Shown here in pieces: positions 26,045 to 34,839 of a DNA stretch of 64,000 nt. Position 1 is the stretch's first letter. Each line of letters begins with the position of its first letter. Below the pieces are notes generated by a model. It was not told where the DNA came from. It worked only from the letters and a program-made list of their open reading frames with translations, and did no database searches. The translations under genes and the position numbers were made by a program. This DNA comes from Paenibacillus mangrovi. Its GTDB lineage: Bacteria > Bacillota > Bacilli > Paenibacillales > Paenibacillaceae. The stretch lies in contig NZ_JALIRP010000011.1 of NCBI RefSeq assembly GCF_022898935.1, positions 62,001-126,000 of the forward strand, read 5' to 3'.

Positions 26045-26971
26045 ATGGCTGGATCTTCTTCTAATACCCAGACTGCGGATAGGGCTAAGCTTCCGCATGG
26101 AGAGCCGCAACCGCTAAACGTACCGACTTCTAAGCTTAGAATGTTAAAGCGCATCATCGTCATGCTGATCGGAGCAAGCATGGTCTCCGTCGCACTGGAA
26201 ATTTTTCTAGTGAACAACAATATTATTGATGGCGGAATCACCGGTATCTCCATTATGCTATCCCACCTCTTTCATTTGCCACTAGGTATTTTTCTAACGT
26301 TACTCAATCTTCCCTTTCTGTTTCTCGGTTATAAGCAAATTGGTAAAACCTTTGCGTTCTCAACGCTTGCGGCGGTTCTTGTCATGTCCGTAGGCACATC
26401 ACTGCTTGCGCCAGTCAAACCGATAACCTTTGATCCGCTGCTTGCCGCTATTTTCGGCGGAGTCATTCTTGGAGCAGGCGTCGGCCTAGTTATTCGTGCC
26501 GGGGGATCTACGGACGGCAGTGAAATTGTCGCGATTCTGATCAATAAGAAATCCCCTTTTTCCGTTGGTGAGATCATCATGTTCATCAATGTATTTATTC
26601 TTACGAGTGCAGGCTTTGTATTCGGATGGAATAACGCCATGTACTCGCTGATCGCCTACTTTATCGCTTTTAAAGTGATTGATATCACCAACGAAGGGAT
26701 CGACCAGTCCAAATCTGTATGGATTATCAGCGACAAATATAAAGAGATTGGCGATGCTCTGACCTCTCGTCTTGGGCGCGGCGTGACATATTTGGAGGGT
26801 GAGGGAGCATACTCCGGTGACAGCAAAAAGGTTATTTTCGTTGTCATCACCCGTCTGGAAGAAGCCAAACTGAAGTCCATCGTCGGAGACTGGGACCCGG
26901 ATGCGTTTCTCGCGGTTGGTAATATCCATGACGTTAAGGGCGGTCGGTTTAAGAAAAAGGATATACATTAG
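26045..26971 (+). CDS. YitT family membrane protein
   Basis: 308-residue member of the YitT family: a polar tail of about 35 residues, five TM helices (starting near residues 37, 72, 105, 140 and 175), then a cytosolic DUF2179 domain (VWIISDKYKEIGDALTSRLG, GVTYLEGEGAYSGD, KSIVGDWDPDAFLAVGN). The signature IIDGGITGISIMLSHLFHLPLG is plain. ATG 26045 follows TCGGGGG. A small hairpin (CACGG...CCGTG, 25981-26001) sits in the leader. Substrate not established for the family. Confidence 0.92.
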   Translation: MAGSSSNTQTADRAKLPHGEPQPLNVPTSKLRMLKRIIVMLIGASMVSVALEIFLVNNNIIDGGITGISIMLSHLFHLPLGIFLTLLNLPFLFLGYKQIGKTFAFSTLAAVLVMSVGTSLLAPVKPITFDPLLAAIFGGVILGAGVGLVIRAGGSTDGSEIVAILINKKSPFSVGEIIMFINVFILTSAGFVFGWNNAMYSLIAYFIAFKVIDITNEGIDQSKSVWIISDKYKEIGDALTSRLGRGVTYLEGEGAYSGDSKKVIFVVITRLEEAKLKSIVGDWDPDAFLAVGNIHDVKGGRFKKKDIH

Positions 26972-26975
26972 TATA

Positions 26976-27009
26976 AAAGCCCGGAAGATAATTTTATCTT
27001 CCGGGCTTT
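26976..27009. terminator. bidirectional terminator, near-perfect stem
   Basis: AAAGCCCGGAAGATAA pairs with TTATCTTCCGGGCTTT around a short loop. It serves yitT and, on the minus strand, the NHEJ operon. Confidence 0.88.
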
Positions 27010-27899
27010 GTTGTGCTCAGATGACGGATGACCTGCTCTACCGGCTGCGGCGGCAGGGCGGCGATCAAATCCCCGGTCTTCTTCAAACGCTCTTCGATAT
27101 TAAGCAGGTGAAAGTCAAGCGGCGACACATTGCTTTCGACCTCTTCCCAGTGGAGCGGCGTGGATACGGTGGCACCGGGTCTGGCCCGAGGAGTGTAAGG
27201 CGCCGCAAGGGTTTTACCTTGATAATGTTGAAGGTAATCGAAATAGATTTTATCACCGCGGTTTTTCTTCAGCCGCTCCAGCGTGAATAAATCCGGATGC
27301 TTTTCCGTAACGAACCTTCCGACAAAATGTCCAATCACCCTGAGCTCATCGAACGTAATGCCTTGGTTGATCGGTACGATGATCTGAACACCCGTAGCTC
27401 CCGAGGTTTTCGGTACTGAAGCAAGCCCGAGTGATTGCAGCACCTTTCCTACAATAGAAGCGGCCTCCATAATGCGCGGCTCCTCCGGAAGCGAGGGATC
27501 GAGATCAATCATCCACTCGCATGGTAGGGTGCTGCCGGCGTAATGAAGCGAAGGGTGAAACTCCAGCACAGCGAGATTGCCAAGCCACAGCAGCTCGGGC
27601 AGCTCATTCAGCAAAATATAATGGATGCCGTCCTGCTCGGCTGTCTTTACATAAGGCGGAAGCGGATCGGGAGCATTTTTCTGATAAAAAAATTCTCCCG
27701 GAACCCCGTGCGGATAACGGATCGTCGTAAGTAGCCGGTTCTGGCAGTAACGCAGCAGATAAGGCGCGATTGCAGCCAGCTTTTGCAAATACATCGACTT
27801 GGTGACGCCCATCTCTGGCCACAGCGGCTTGTCCGGATTCGTAATGGGAATCTCATGGCCTTCAATGGTAATGGAACCTTTCACAGTGCGCGGCATCAT
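26994..27899 (-). CDS. LigD-type NHEJ polymerase/primase domain protein
   Basis: 301-residue stand-alone version of the LigD polymerase domain (archaeo-eukaryotic primase fold), which fills or adds nucleotides at broken ends. Catalytic acidic residues are visible: WMIDLDPS (DxD) and the third Asp in IYFDYLQHYQGKT, followed by APYTPRARPGA. The loop TSGATGVQIIVPI has Gln where many LigD polymerases carry His. The start is 27899 or the adjacent ATG 27896, both served by CGGAGG. Last gene of a Ku-ligase-polymerase operon, 77 bases after the ligase. In many bacteria this domain is fused to the ligase. Confidence 0.92.
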   Translation of the reverse strand: MMPRTVKGSITIEGHEIPITNPDKPLWPEMGVTKSMYLQKLAAIAPYLLRYCQNRLLTTIRYPHGVPGEFFYQKNAPDPLPPYVKTAEQDGIHYILLNELPELLWLGNLAVLEFHPSLHYAGSTLPCEWMIDLDPSLPEEPRIMEAASIVGKVLQSLGLASVPKTSGATGVQIIVPINQGITFDELRVIGHFVGRFVTEKHPDLFTLERLKKNRGDKIYFDYLQHYQGKTLAAPYTPRARPGATVSTPLHWEEVESNVSPLDFHLLNIEERLKKTGDLIAALPPQPVEQVIRHLSTTKPGR

Positions 27900-27975
27900 G
27901 ATACCTCCGTTTAAATTGATGGCGGATGTCACTTTAGGGAGCAAAAACCGGCTAGGCTGGATCGACGATGGATGC

Positions 27976-28923
27976 TCACTGGCCCAGCTTGCAGTCTTCT
28001 GGAGATACATCCACAAACGCCTGAATACTCGGCTGCCGCAGGGTTCCCCCGGGCGTCCATTCCAGAAAGTGTACCTTTACAACCCAATCGGGGTGGATCC
28101 ATACCGCTCCTTTTTGGCGTTCTGTCTGGTTGGCAAAAGGTTTGTCCTTCTGGGTCATCCCTACAGCTTCCTCCGTGATTCTTCGCCAGTCGGCGACTCC
28201 CAGTTTCCCGGTTCCCGCATGTCCAATATAAATGAGCCTGCCGGAATCATCATAGAGTCCCAGAAGTAGGGCATTCACGATCCGATCGCGGTAAGTCACC
28301 CCGCCAACCACGGCATTGACGTCCTGAATGTTCTTTCGCTTTTGCCACCGCTTGTCCTTGCCGTTCACGGCGTACACGCTGCCCAGGTCTTTGACCACAA
28401 TGCCTTCAAGCTGATGCTGCTTGGACACTTCGTAGAGCAAAGGGATATCCTGATAGCTGGGCACCTGCTGGACATGAGGATTTGGAATCAGCACCTGTTC
28501 GAGTAAGGCTTGCCGTTTGTGGAGAGGCTTGGAGGTTACCCAGGCTCCGTTGTGGTATAAAATATCAAAAACCATATAGACGATCGGCACCTGCTTAACG
28601 CGAGCCCGAATTTGCTGCTCCTGGCGGAGGCTGTCCCTTTTCATAACTTGATGAAAGGAAGGTACGCCGTTTACCAGAGCAATGATCTCTCCATCCAAAA
28701 TGACCGATTCGGCTTTGCAGTAAGCCGCTGTATCCCATAGTTCGGGATACTGGCGCGTACGGTTGTTGCCTTTACGGTTGATGAGCTCGGTCTCTTCGCC
28801 ATCGTAATATACCAGCATGCGTACGCCATCCCATTTGATCTGGGCGATCCATTTATCCCCGGAAGGGAGGCTGTCCGACATAATCGGCTCAAACGGCTTC
28901 AATGGGGTCAGCTTCACAGGCAC
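27976..28923 (-). CDS. ATP-dependent DNA ligase (NHEJ)
   Basis: 315-residue ATP-dependent ligase equivalent to the ligase domain of LigD. The adenylation motif I is IAQIKWDGVRM with Lys30; motif III is in VMVFDILY-like YMVFDILYHNG, and motif IV is in LEGIVVKDLGS. The C-terminal OB fold ends in WVVKVHFLEWTPGGTLRQP, a characteristic LigD ending. No nuclease domain is present. It starts 17 bases downstream of Ku and lies upstream of the polymerase, so three proteins do the work of Ku plus one LigD. Confidence 0.93.
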   Translation of the reverse strand: MPVKLTPLKPFEPIMSDSLPSGDKWIAQIKWDGVRMLVYYDGEETELINRKGNNRTRQYPELWDTAAYCKAESVILDGEIIALVNGVPSFHQVMKRDSLRQEQQIRARVKQVPIVYMVFDILYHNGAWVTSKPLHKRQALLEQVLIPNPHVQQVPSYQDIPLLYEVSKQHQLEGIVVKDLGSVYAVNGKDKRWQKRKNIQDVNAVVGGVTYRDRIVNALLLGLYDDSGRLIYIGHAGTGKLGVADWRRITEEAVGMTQKDKPFANQTERQKGAVWIHPDWVVKVHFLEWTPGGTLRQPSIQAFVDVSPEDCKLGQ

Positions 28924-28940
28924 TTCTCCTTTGGATCAGG

Positions 28941-29858
28941 TTAGGACACGGTTTCATTTTTCTTCGTCGTTTTACGCCGCTTTGGCTTAGGACCTTCTGC
29001 ACCTGCGGCTTGTTTGTCTTCTGCGGCGGTCGTTTTGGTTTTCGTTTTGGTGGCTTTCTTTGGTTTGCCGGGATCTGTTGCTGTGAGTGTTGGCTTGGCC
29101 GCTTCGATACTGGCTTGCAGGGCAGCCATGAGATCGATGACATTCGTCTCCTGTTTGGCAGGCGCGATCTTGATCTCTTCGCCGGTCACCTTATGCTCGA
29201 TGAGTTTAAGCAGGCGTTCACGGTAATCATCCGTATACTTTTGCGGGTCAAAAGGTGTGGACAGCTGATCGATAAGCATTTGTGCCATACCTAGCTCTTT
29301 TTCGTTTACGGTGATGTTCTCCGGCAAATTCGGTACCTGCGTTACCGGGCGGATCTCATCGGGATAAAACATCGTTTCGATAGCAAGGCATTCCTCCAGT
29401 ACACGGATGGCCGCCAGGCTGCTTTTGGAGCGGATGGAGATTTTGGCAATACCGATTTTGCCGCTCTGGCGCATGGCTTCCTTCAGAAGCTGATAGGCAT
29501 TGCCTCCGGCCTGATCCGGAGCGAGATAATACGTTTTTTGAAAATAAATCGGATCGATCTCCGACAAATCCACAAAATCCAGAATTGCGATGCTTTTGTT
29601 CGCCTGCTCGGTAATTTGCTCAAGCTCTTCCTTTTCAAACAAGACGAATTTGCTTTTTTCGTATTCATAACCCTTGGAGATTTCCTCCCACTCGACCTCT
29701 TTCTCGCAAATCGGACATTTGCGAACATAGGATAGGGGGCTGCCGCACTCCTTATGTACATATCGCATGGAGATATCCTTGTCTTCCGTCGCCGAGAACA
29801 TTTTAACAGGCACATGGACAAGTCCGAAGCTAATCGCGCCTTTCCAAACCGTATGCAT
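28941..29858 (-). CDS. ku: Ku homologue, NHEJ end-binding protein
   Basis: 305-residue bacterial Ku, which threads onto double-strand break ends as a homodimer and recruits the ligase. The core begins MHTVWKGAISFGLVHVPVK, contains the YVHKECGSPLSYVRKCPICE zinc-like cluster, and has the LELYP-type bridge region in the middle. The tail from about residue 255 is rich in Lys, Ala and Thr (KKATKTKTKT), which in the family helps DNA threading. ATG 29858 follows AAGGAGCGG. First gene of the operon; a sigma-G-like -10 lies upstream. Confidence 0.95.
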   Translation of the reverse strand: MHTVWKGAISFGLVHVPVKMFSATEDKDISMRYVHKECGSPLSYVRKCPICEKEVEWEEISKGYEYEKSKFVLFEKEELEQITEQANKSIAILDFVDLSEIDPIYFQKTYYLAPDQAGGNAYQLLKEAMRQSGKIGIAKISIRSKSSLAAIRVLEECLAIETMFYPDEIRPVTQVPNLPENITVNEKELGMAQMLIDQLSTPFDPQKYTDDYRERLLKLIEHKVTGEEIKIAPAKQETNVIDLMAALQASIEAAKPTLTATDPGKPKKATKTKTKTTAAEDKQAAGAEGPKPKRRKTTKKNETVS

Positions 29859-29905
29859 TTTTAGCCGCTCCTTTTTTTCGTTTTCGTATATTGCTTTGTT
29901 CCTTA

Positions 29906-29936
29906 TAGTATGGGTATTTTTAGCCCGATCTATGAC
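29906..29936 (-). promoter_or_regulatory. possible sigma-G-type promoter for ku operon
   Basis: On the minus strand, CATACTA (29912-29906) matches the forespore -10. The -35 region about 18 bases upstream (GTCATA) matches TGAATA only in part. B. subtilis ku-ligD is forespore-expressed, which makes the match worth noting. Confidence 0.4.
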
Positions 29937-30045
29937 ATCAAAATGGAAGAAATAGAAGGATATTCACTTATTTTACATGCTTTTTTCCTGAAAAGGACAT
30001 ACTGAGGGAAGTGCATTCCATTTTTACGGGTCAGGAGGCAACCAA

Positions 30046-30348
30046 ATGCAGAAAAATCAGAATGAAGATCAGCATGAGGATTTTCATGCCGCGGAGATCA
30101 AAAGGTATGAACAGGTATCCGAGAATATGCAGGCCACGAGCTTTATGCATGGAAACGGCATAGATTGGGAGAACTTTACATCGCCGGAGCAGACCATCAC
30201 CCATGAAAGCCACATGTTTGACATCGACCGAATGATCAATGAGGGACTTGGCGGTGGCGAAATTACGACGGACAACGGATTTATCGGTGAAAGTACGACG
30301 GACTCCATGGTGCCGGAATCGAAGGAGAATAAGTCAGGCCAGCAATAA
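30046..30348 (+). CDS. hypothetical acidic small protein
   Basis: 100-residue hydrophilic protein, rich in Glu, Asp, His, Met and Gly, with no membrane segment. It starts at ATG 30046 after CAGGAGG. Phrases such as IDWENFTSPEQTITHESHMF and DIDRMINEGLGGGEI do not match a family that I know. It lies divergent from ku and 57 bases upstream of the spore protein gene. A CATACTG at 29989-29995 resembles a forespore -10, so spore expression is possible. Function unknown. Confidence 0.6.
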   Translation: MQKNQNEDQHEDFHAAEIKRYEQVSENMQATSFMHGNGIDWENFTSPEQTITHESHMFDIDRMINEGLGGGEITTDNGFIGESTTDSMVPESKENKSGQQ

Positions 30349-30405
30349 TCGGATTGAGTGAATCTATGTCATCTGTAATGAATAAAAGAAAGGATGGATT
30401 ATAAT

Positions 30406-30588
30406 ATGGACGTAAAACGAGCGCTTGAGATCTATACGGATAAAAACCATAACTTTGAAGTGAAGCTGGAAGGCCAGCCGGTCTGGATTGAAAATGTCGA
30501 TGAGGTACATGGCATGGCGACCGTGCAGGTAGGCCCAAACCCGACCAACACGCAGACTGTTAAGGTGGAGCGTTTGCAGGAAGATTAG
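30406..30588 (+). CDS. sspH: H-type small acid-soluble spore protein
   Basis: 60-residue SspH-family protein, found in the spore core. Alignment by eye to B. subtilis SspH is good: MDVKRALEIYTDKN, then VKLEGQPVWIENVDE, then TVQVGP and VKVERLQED. ATG 30406 follows AAAGGATGG; an in-frame ATG 30394 overlaps that site and is unlikely. A terminator follows. Good evidence that the organism makes endospores. Confidence 0.9.
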   Translation: MDVKRALEIYTDKNHNFEVKLEGQPVWIENVDEVHGMATVQVGPNPTNTQTVKVERLQED

Positions 30589-30606
30589 ACAATACGGAAT
30601 GGTAAG

Positions 30607-30638
30607 ACCCGTTAGCCGGTAATGGCTGCGGGTTTTTT
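30607..30638 (+). terminator. Rho-independent terminator after sspH
   Basis: ACCCGTTAGCC / GGCTGCGGGT hairpin followed by TTTTTT. Confidence 0.8.
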
Positions 30639-30769
30639 GTTGTTCAGTGCCGAGCTTGATCCAAATAAAAACAAGCCGAAGCACAAGTAACCATGCACTC
30701 CGACTTGCTTTTTTTGAGATGATGTGGGATGAATTTTCGTTTTTGTGGAATGCATAGAATGGCCTGCAT

Positions 30770-31114
30770 CTATTTCACGATTAAATAGGCACCGAATATG
30801 ATGACAGCAACTCCGGCAATTTTGGTGATACTCATCGTCTCGTGAAAGAGAAAATATGCCGGAATTAAGGCCAGGACGTATGCGAGGCTTTGCAGTGGAT
30901 AAGCAACGCTTAGCGGCAGTCTGGACAAGACAGCGAACCACAAAAGAGTAGCCAGTCCATACAGGCACAGTCCGCTCCAGATATGGACGGAAGAGATGAG
31001 CTTCATCCAGTGGAGGCCGCCGCTGTTTTGCAAACCTAACTTGAACAGAATTTGGCCACACACAAGCAGGATGATATTAAGCAGCAGCAGGATATAACTA
31101 ACGATTGTGTTCAT
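30770..31114 (-). CDS. SMR/EmrE-like four-TM protein
   Basis: 114-residue protein with four TM helices of the small multidrug resistance/DMT type (GQILFKLGLQ, then LPLSVAYPLQSLAYVLAL, then FLFHETMSITKIAGVAVI). In this setting, last in an operon with a GT2 and a GT39, it resembles ArnE/F-like polyprenyl-phosphate-sugar flippases more than a drug pump. Its start overlaps the end of the DUF2304 gene by 17 bases. Confidence 0.82.
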   Translation of the reverse strand: MNTIVSYILLLLNIILLVCGQILFKLGLQNSGGLHWMKLISSVHIWSGLCLYGLATLLWFAVLSRLPLSVAYPLQSLAYVLALIPAYFLFHETMSITKIAGVAVIIFGAYLIVK

Positions 31115-31451
31115 GAAGTTCCGAGCCCTTTCCTTTTAGAATCGTGATCTCCTGTGTTAGGCGCAGTACTTGTTGGCTAAGCTTCGTAATCACAATGGTC
31201 AAATGCAGGATGAACACGAAACAGAACAAAAGACCAAACAGAAAAAGAAGCGCGGGAGCGTATTCGATATGCAGCCAACCTGCAAGCTTTTCGATCCATT
31301 TTACATTCAGCGAAATGACTAGCAGCAGGACACCCATCAAAATCCAGAGCAATGAATACTGCTCCTTCAGCTTGCGGAGTCTTACCAGTTCAAGGATCGT
31401 AATTAAAAAGACAAGTGAAAACAAGATGGACAGCAGATAAATATTCATCAT
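31098..31451 (-). CDS. DUF2304 family membrane protein
   Basis: 117-residue protein with three TM helices (about residues 3-22, 34-50 and 66-92) and a charged coiled-coil tail, matching DUF2304 (LRKLKEQYSLLWILMGVLLL is typical). The family is regularly found beside polyprenyl-phosphate sugar GT2 enzymes. Translation is coupled to the upstream gene by an ATGA overlap (31448-31451) and to the downstream SMR gene. Confidence 0.85.
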   Translation of the reverse strand: MMNIYLLSILFSLVFLITILELVRLRKLKEQYSLLWILMGVLLLVISLNVKWIEKLAGWLHIEYAPALLFLFGLLFCFVFILHLTIVITKLSQQVLRLTQEITILKGKGSELHEHNR

Positions 31452-32152
31452 GATGTAGGTTTCACCTCATTGAAACGGACAGCGCTAATCAGAACGGACA
31501 GGGTCACCTTTACCATATAATAAGCTGACTTAATCGGAGTGATGGACGATTTTCCCGTTTCTCTCTGGCGCATCTCCGCCTTCACTTCAACCAGTCTGCA
31601 TTTCTTGCGGGTCAAGTACACGATGGACTCCACTTCGGGATAATCGATCGGATAATAGTTCGCGTAAAGCTCAATAACCCTACGTCCTGCGGCCCGAAAT
31701 CCGCTGGTGGTATCAGTGAACCGCTGCCTGGTAACGAGACTGACAAGCATGGAAAAGAAACGGATGCCCAGTTTTCGCATGAAAGAGGAGCGGTAGGATG
31801 TTTTCTCCAAAAAGCGGGAGCCGATCACCATATCATTTTCCTGAATCTCGGACAAAAGACTTTGAAGATCGGCCGCGGCATGCTGCCCATCCGCATCCAT
31901 TTGAACGGCGACATCATAGTTATGATCGCGGGCATACATGTATCCGGTTTGCATCCCCCCGCCAATCCCGACATTAAAGGGCATGCTGAGTACGATGGCG
32001 CCAGCTTCTTTGGCAACGGCTGCTGTGTGATCCGTGGATCCGTCATTAATGACCAGAATATCGACTTCGGGCATATAGCTTTGAATTTCGTGAATAACAT
32101 GCTGAATGCTCAGCTCCTCATTATATGCCGGGATGATCACCAATACTTTCAA
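31448..32152 (-). CDS. family 2 glycosyltransferase (dolichol-phosphate mannosyltransferase-like)
   Basis: 234-residue DPM1-like GT2 without TM segments, expected to load a sugar from a nucleotide donor onto polyprenyl phosphate. Motifs: KVLVIIPAYNEE, LVINDGSTDHTAAVAKEAG, GIGGGMQTGYMYA, VAVQMDADGQH (the DxD metal site) and GSRF. The start is TTG 32152 after GAGGTGAA, 32 bases inside the upstream GT39 gene. It would provide the lipid-linked donor for that GT39 enzyme. Confidence 0.92.
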   Translation of the reverse strand: MKVLVIIPAYNEELSIQHVIHEIQSYMPEVDILVINDGSTDHTAAVAKEAGAIVLSMPFNVGIGGGMQTGYMYARDHNYDVAVQMDADGQHAAADLQSLLSEIQENDMVIGSRFLEKTSYRSSFMRKLGIRFFSMLVSLVTRQRFTDTTSGFRAAGRRVIELYANYYPIDYPEVESIVYLTRKKCRLVEVKAEMRQRETGKSSITPIKSAYYMVKVTLSVLISAVRFNEVKPTS

Positions 32153-33452
32153 CGTGCTTATTCACCTCTTTTCTGTTGGTCTTGGCTTTTTGGAAGGCTG
32201 AGAGTGCTTGAGCGATAGCATAACTTGCAAACATGACAAAAATGAAAGTCATCGGGTAACCGTACCTGGACATTGCCACGAACGGAAGATGAATCGCGGT
32301 GAAATAAGCTATTGTCAAAAGCACCGGAAGCAGAGGCTTCCAGTTCTTGCGAATACATGCCCAAACCATACCGACGAGTCCGGCCGATACAATCACGATT
32401 TGGATCGTCCACACGACGGCTTTTCGGATGGAAAAGATATCATGCAGATAGAAAGGAACCAGATAAAGAGAGTAAAATCTGCCGATGGTGTAATGGTAAA
32501 TATATTTAAGAGGATCGTGCACAAGGCCGTATTTCAGGATATCAAGCCCTTTGGCAATCGCATCCGAATCGGAACCCATAAATATGGTTTTAGGGTCGTA
32601 CTGCGGATAAGCGGCAAAAAATCCGGCGGAAGGAAGCTGATAATTCATCCGCGTTCCCAGCAGAAACGGACTGCCTGCCGAGCTTGTAAATAAAATGAAA
32701 TGACCGAAGGTGAAAACATTCCGGATCCACCATGGGAGCAGCAGCACAATATAGGCAGCCAGAATGGTGGCGGTGAACCGGACGATCTCCTTAAACGAAT
32801 AGCGGTATGCAAGCCATAAGAAAAGCATCATGCACGGAAACAAGGAGGCTTGCGGCTTGAAATAGGCTGACGCTGCTGTCAGCAGCCCGACGACGATGTA
32901 CCAAGACGTTTTTCTGGAATGAAGAGCAGTGATCATGGCACAGAGAAGCAGCAGAATAATGGTGCGGTACGTGCCTTCGGTCAGGACGGAACCGGAAGTG
33001 AAGTAATCCGGAAGATAAAGCGCGACCAGTACGGTCGAGATGACGGCAACCCGGTGATTAAAGGTATATCTGGCGATATGATAGACCGGGAAAATACATA
33101 AAGCCTGCAGAAGGGATTGAAAGATTCTGAAGGCGGTCACGCCCCCATGCTCTTCCCCGAAAATGGCCATAAAGCCGCTTAATAGGATCGGCAGACCCGG
33201 CATAATAAAAGCGGAAGGCTTGTCTCCTGAATTATAGACAAGTGTTCCTTCTTGAAGCAGCACTCTGGCGCTGTGAATATACTTCACGTCATCATTGTTT
33301 AGTTTGAGAGGGTCCCCGAGCAGGAGACGGTCGCCATGAACCAGCACCACGATCACTGACAAGATAAATACGGCGGATGAAACGATCAGCAAAAATCGTC
33401 TTGTTGAAGCTTCCTCTTTAATGTAAGTAGAAAACAAAGCTTTTACCTCCAA
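32121..33452 (-). CDS. GT39/ArnT-like membrane glycosyltransferase
   Basis: 443-residue polytopic membrane protein with about eleven TM helices. The first outer loop has the acidic pair LNNDDVKYIHSARVLLQEG, typical of PMT/ArnT glycosyltransferases that use polyprenyl-phosphate sugars on the outer face. The region GDKPSAFIMPGLPILLSGF is also characteristic. ATG 33452 follows GGAGGTAAAAGC. First gene of a four-gene overlapping operon. Acceptor (protein, teichoic acid or lipid) unknown. Confidence 0.88.
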   Translation of the reverse strand: MEVKALFSTYIKEEASTRRFLLIVSSAVFILSVIVVLVHGDRLLLGDPLKLNNDDVKYIHSARVLLQEGTLVYNSGDKPSAFIMPGLPILLSGFMAIFGEEHGGVTAFRIFQSLLQALCIFPVYHIARYTFNHRVAVISTVLVALYLPDYFTSGSVLTEGTYRTIILLLLCAMITALHSRKTSWYIVVGLLTAASAYFKPQASLFPCMMLFLWLAYRYSFKEIVRFTATILAAYIVLLLPWWIRNVFTFGHFILFTSSAGSPFLLGTRMNYQLPSAGFFAAYPQYDPKTIFMGSDSDAIAKGLDILKYGLVHDPLKYIYHYTIGRFYSLYLVPFYLHDIFSIRKAVVWTIQIVIVSAGLVGMVWACIRKNWKPLLPVLLTIAYFTAIHLPFVAMSRYGYPMTFIFVMFASYAIAQALSAFQKAKTNRKEVNKHVESIGDHPGI

Positions 33453-33605
33453 GTAGAAATATTGCAGTGCTACCTATGTATAACAATCCTGAAGCCAAAA
33501 AGTTGGATATTGCGGGGAAGAAACGACCTATGATCCTTCCAATTATTAGGTTACAATATTTAGAAGTGAAAGTATATTATTCTTCTATTGACAGAGGTAG
33601 GGTTT

Positions 33606-34232
33606 ATGAAAAAAATGTTCTGGAGCATCGCAATATGTGCAGCCGGCCTTGCGTGCTTTTATATCTTTTTTATAGATGGCACATACAGAACGCCGGTTCA
33701 GGCGATTGAACAGGCGAGACATTTGGATGAACCTATTGAAATTGTGCAGGAGATAGAGAAAGGCAACGGAGAAATGGTGTTCTATCTGCGGTATATCAAC
33801 CGGCGCAATACAAAACCTGTGATTTCTGCGGATTATACGGAACGGACCCTTATGGGCTGGAGGTGGGTTTCCGGCGGCGGACATACGCTGATGGAGACAG
33901 ATGATGCGATGAGCCCACAGGCGAAGCTGGATATGGAATGGTCAGCGCAGTGGATTCCGGGAGAGGACGGAACGCCGTTTCCAATGCTTTTCGGGGCTGT
34001 CGTGAATCCGGACATCGCCAAGGTAGAAGTGACGGACGTCAAGACAGGTACTACGAAGCCTGCAAAGATGATCAACGCCCGGCCGGATATGAGAATTTGG
34101 TATTTGCTTGTTGATGGGTCCCGAGGAAATGATTATACGATGCAGGCATTGTCGGAATACGGGCATGTACTCAGTACGCAGCAGTGGAATCCAAATAATG
34201 GACCCGAGATACGAGAGGATGGTATAAAATGA
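33606..34232 (+). CDS. hypothetical secreted or membrane-anchored protein
   Basis: 208-residue protein with an N-terminal hydrophobic helix (residues 4-22, no lipobox Cys at the right place) and an extracellular beta-rich domain. I do not recognise the domain (VFYLRYINRRNTKPVISADY, WVSGGGHTLMETD, PFPMLFGAVVNPDIAKVEVT). ATG 33606 is preceded by AGAGGTAGGG; TTG 33588 is in frame but poorly placed. It is divergent from the GT39 operon and upstream of tsaE, without obvious link. Confidence 0.7.
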   Translation: MKKMFWSIAICAAGLACFYIFFIDGTYRTPVQAIEQARHLDEPIEIVQEIEKGNGEMVFYLRYINRRNTKPVISADYTERTLMGWRWVSGGGHTLMETDDAMSPQAKLDMEWSAQWIPGEDGTPFPMLFGAVVNPDIAKVEVTDVKTGTTKPAKMINARPDMRIWYLLVDGSRGNDYTMQALSEYGHVLSTQQWNPNNGPEIREDGIK

Positions 34233-34344
34233 AGAAGGAAATGAACATGATACACCTTCACACATCCTTGCGGGAGCGGGGACAGACCGATATAATTAAG
34301 GACAAGTTATGACATGGAATTGATACTGAAGGTGGGTCAAGGGA

Positions 34345-34839
34345 TTGGAACATAATCAGAACGGGGAACCGTTTGTGTATACCTCCCATAGTCCGAAGGA
34401 TACCGAGATGCTGGCGGAATGGCTTGCGAAAGCAGCGGTACCCGGAACTGTAATCGGTCTGGATGGCGATTTGGGAGCAGGGAAAACGGCATTTTCACAG
34501 TCATTTGCCAAGCACTTGGGTGTGAAGGGAGTTGTAAACAGCCCTACGTTTACCATCATTAAGGAATATGAGGGGCGTCTGCCTTTCTATCATATGGATG
34601 TGTACCGGGTGTCTCTGGAAGAGGCGGAGGACCTTGGGCTTGATGAATATTTTTACGGCAGCGGGGTATCTCTCGTGGAATGGTCGCAAATCGTCGAGGA
34701 GCTGCTGCCGAAGCCGCATCTGCATCTTTACATCGAGACCACCGGTGAGACTGAGCGGAGAATTACGGTACAGGGTTACGGAGAACCCTATGAAGAATGG
34801 TGCAGAAGTCTGAAACAGAATGGAGTCTTTACAGAATGA
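34345..34839 (+). CDS. tsaE: tRNA t6A biosynthesis ATPase TsaE
   Basis: 164-residue P-loop protein needed with TsaB and TsaD for N6-threonylcarbamoyl-adenosine in ANN-decoding tRNAs. Walker A is GDLGAGKTAFSQSFAKHLG, followed by VNSPTFTIIKEYEG and the HMDVYR motif. TTG 34345 is preceded by GGTGGG. The stop overlaps the tsaB start (ATGA), so the genes are translationally coupled. Confidence 0.95.
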   Translation: MEHNQNGEPFVYTSHSPKDTEMLAEWLAKAAVPGTVIGLDGDLGAGKTAFSQSFAKHLGVKGVVNSPTFTIIKEYEGRLPFYHMDVYRVSLEEAEDLGLDEYFYGSGVSLVEWSQIVEELLPKPHLHLYIETTGETERRITVQGYGEPYEEWCRSLKQNGVFTE

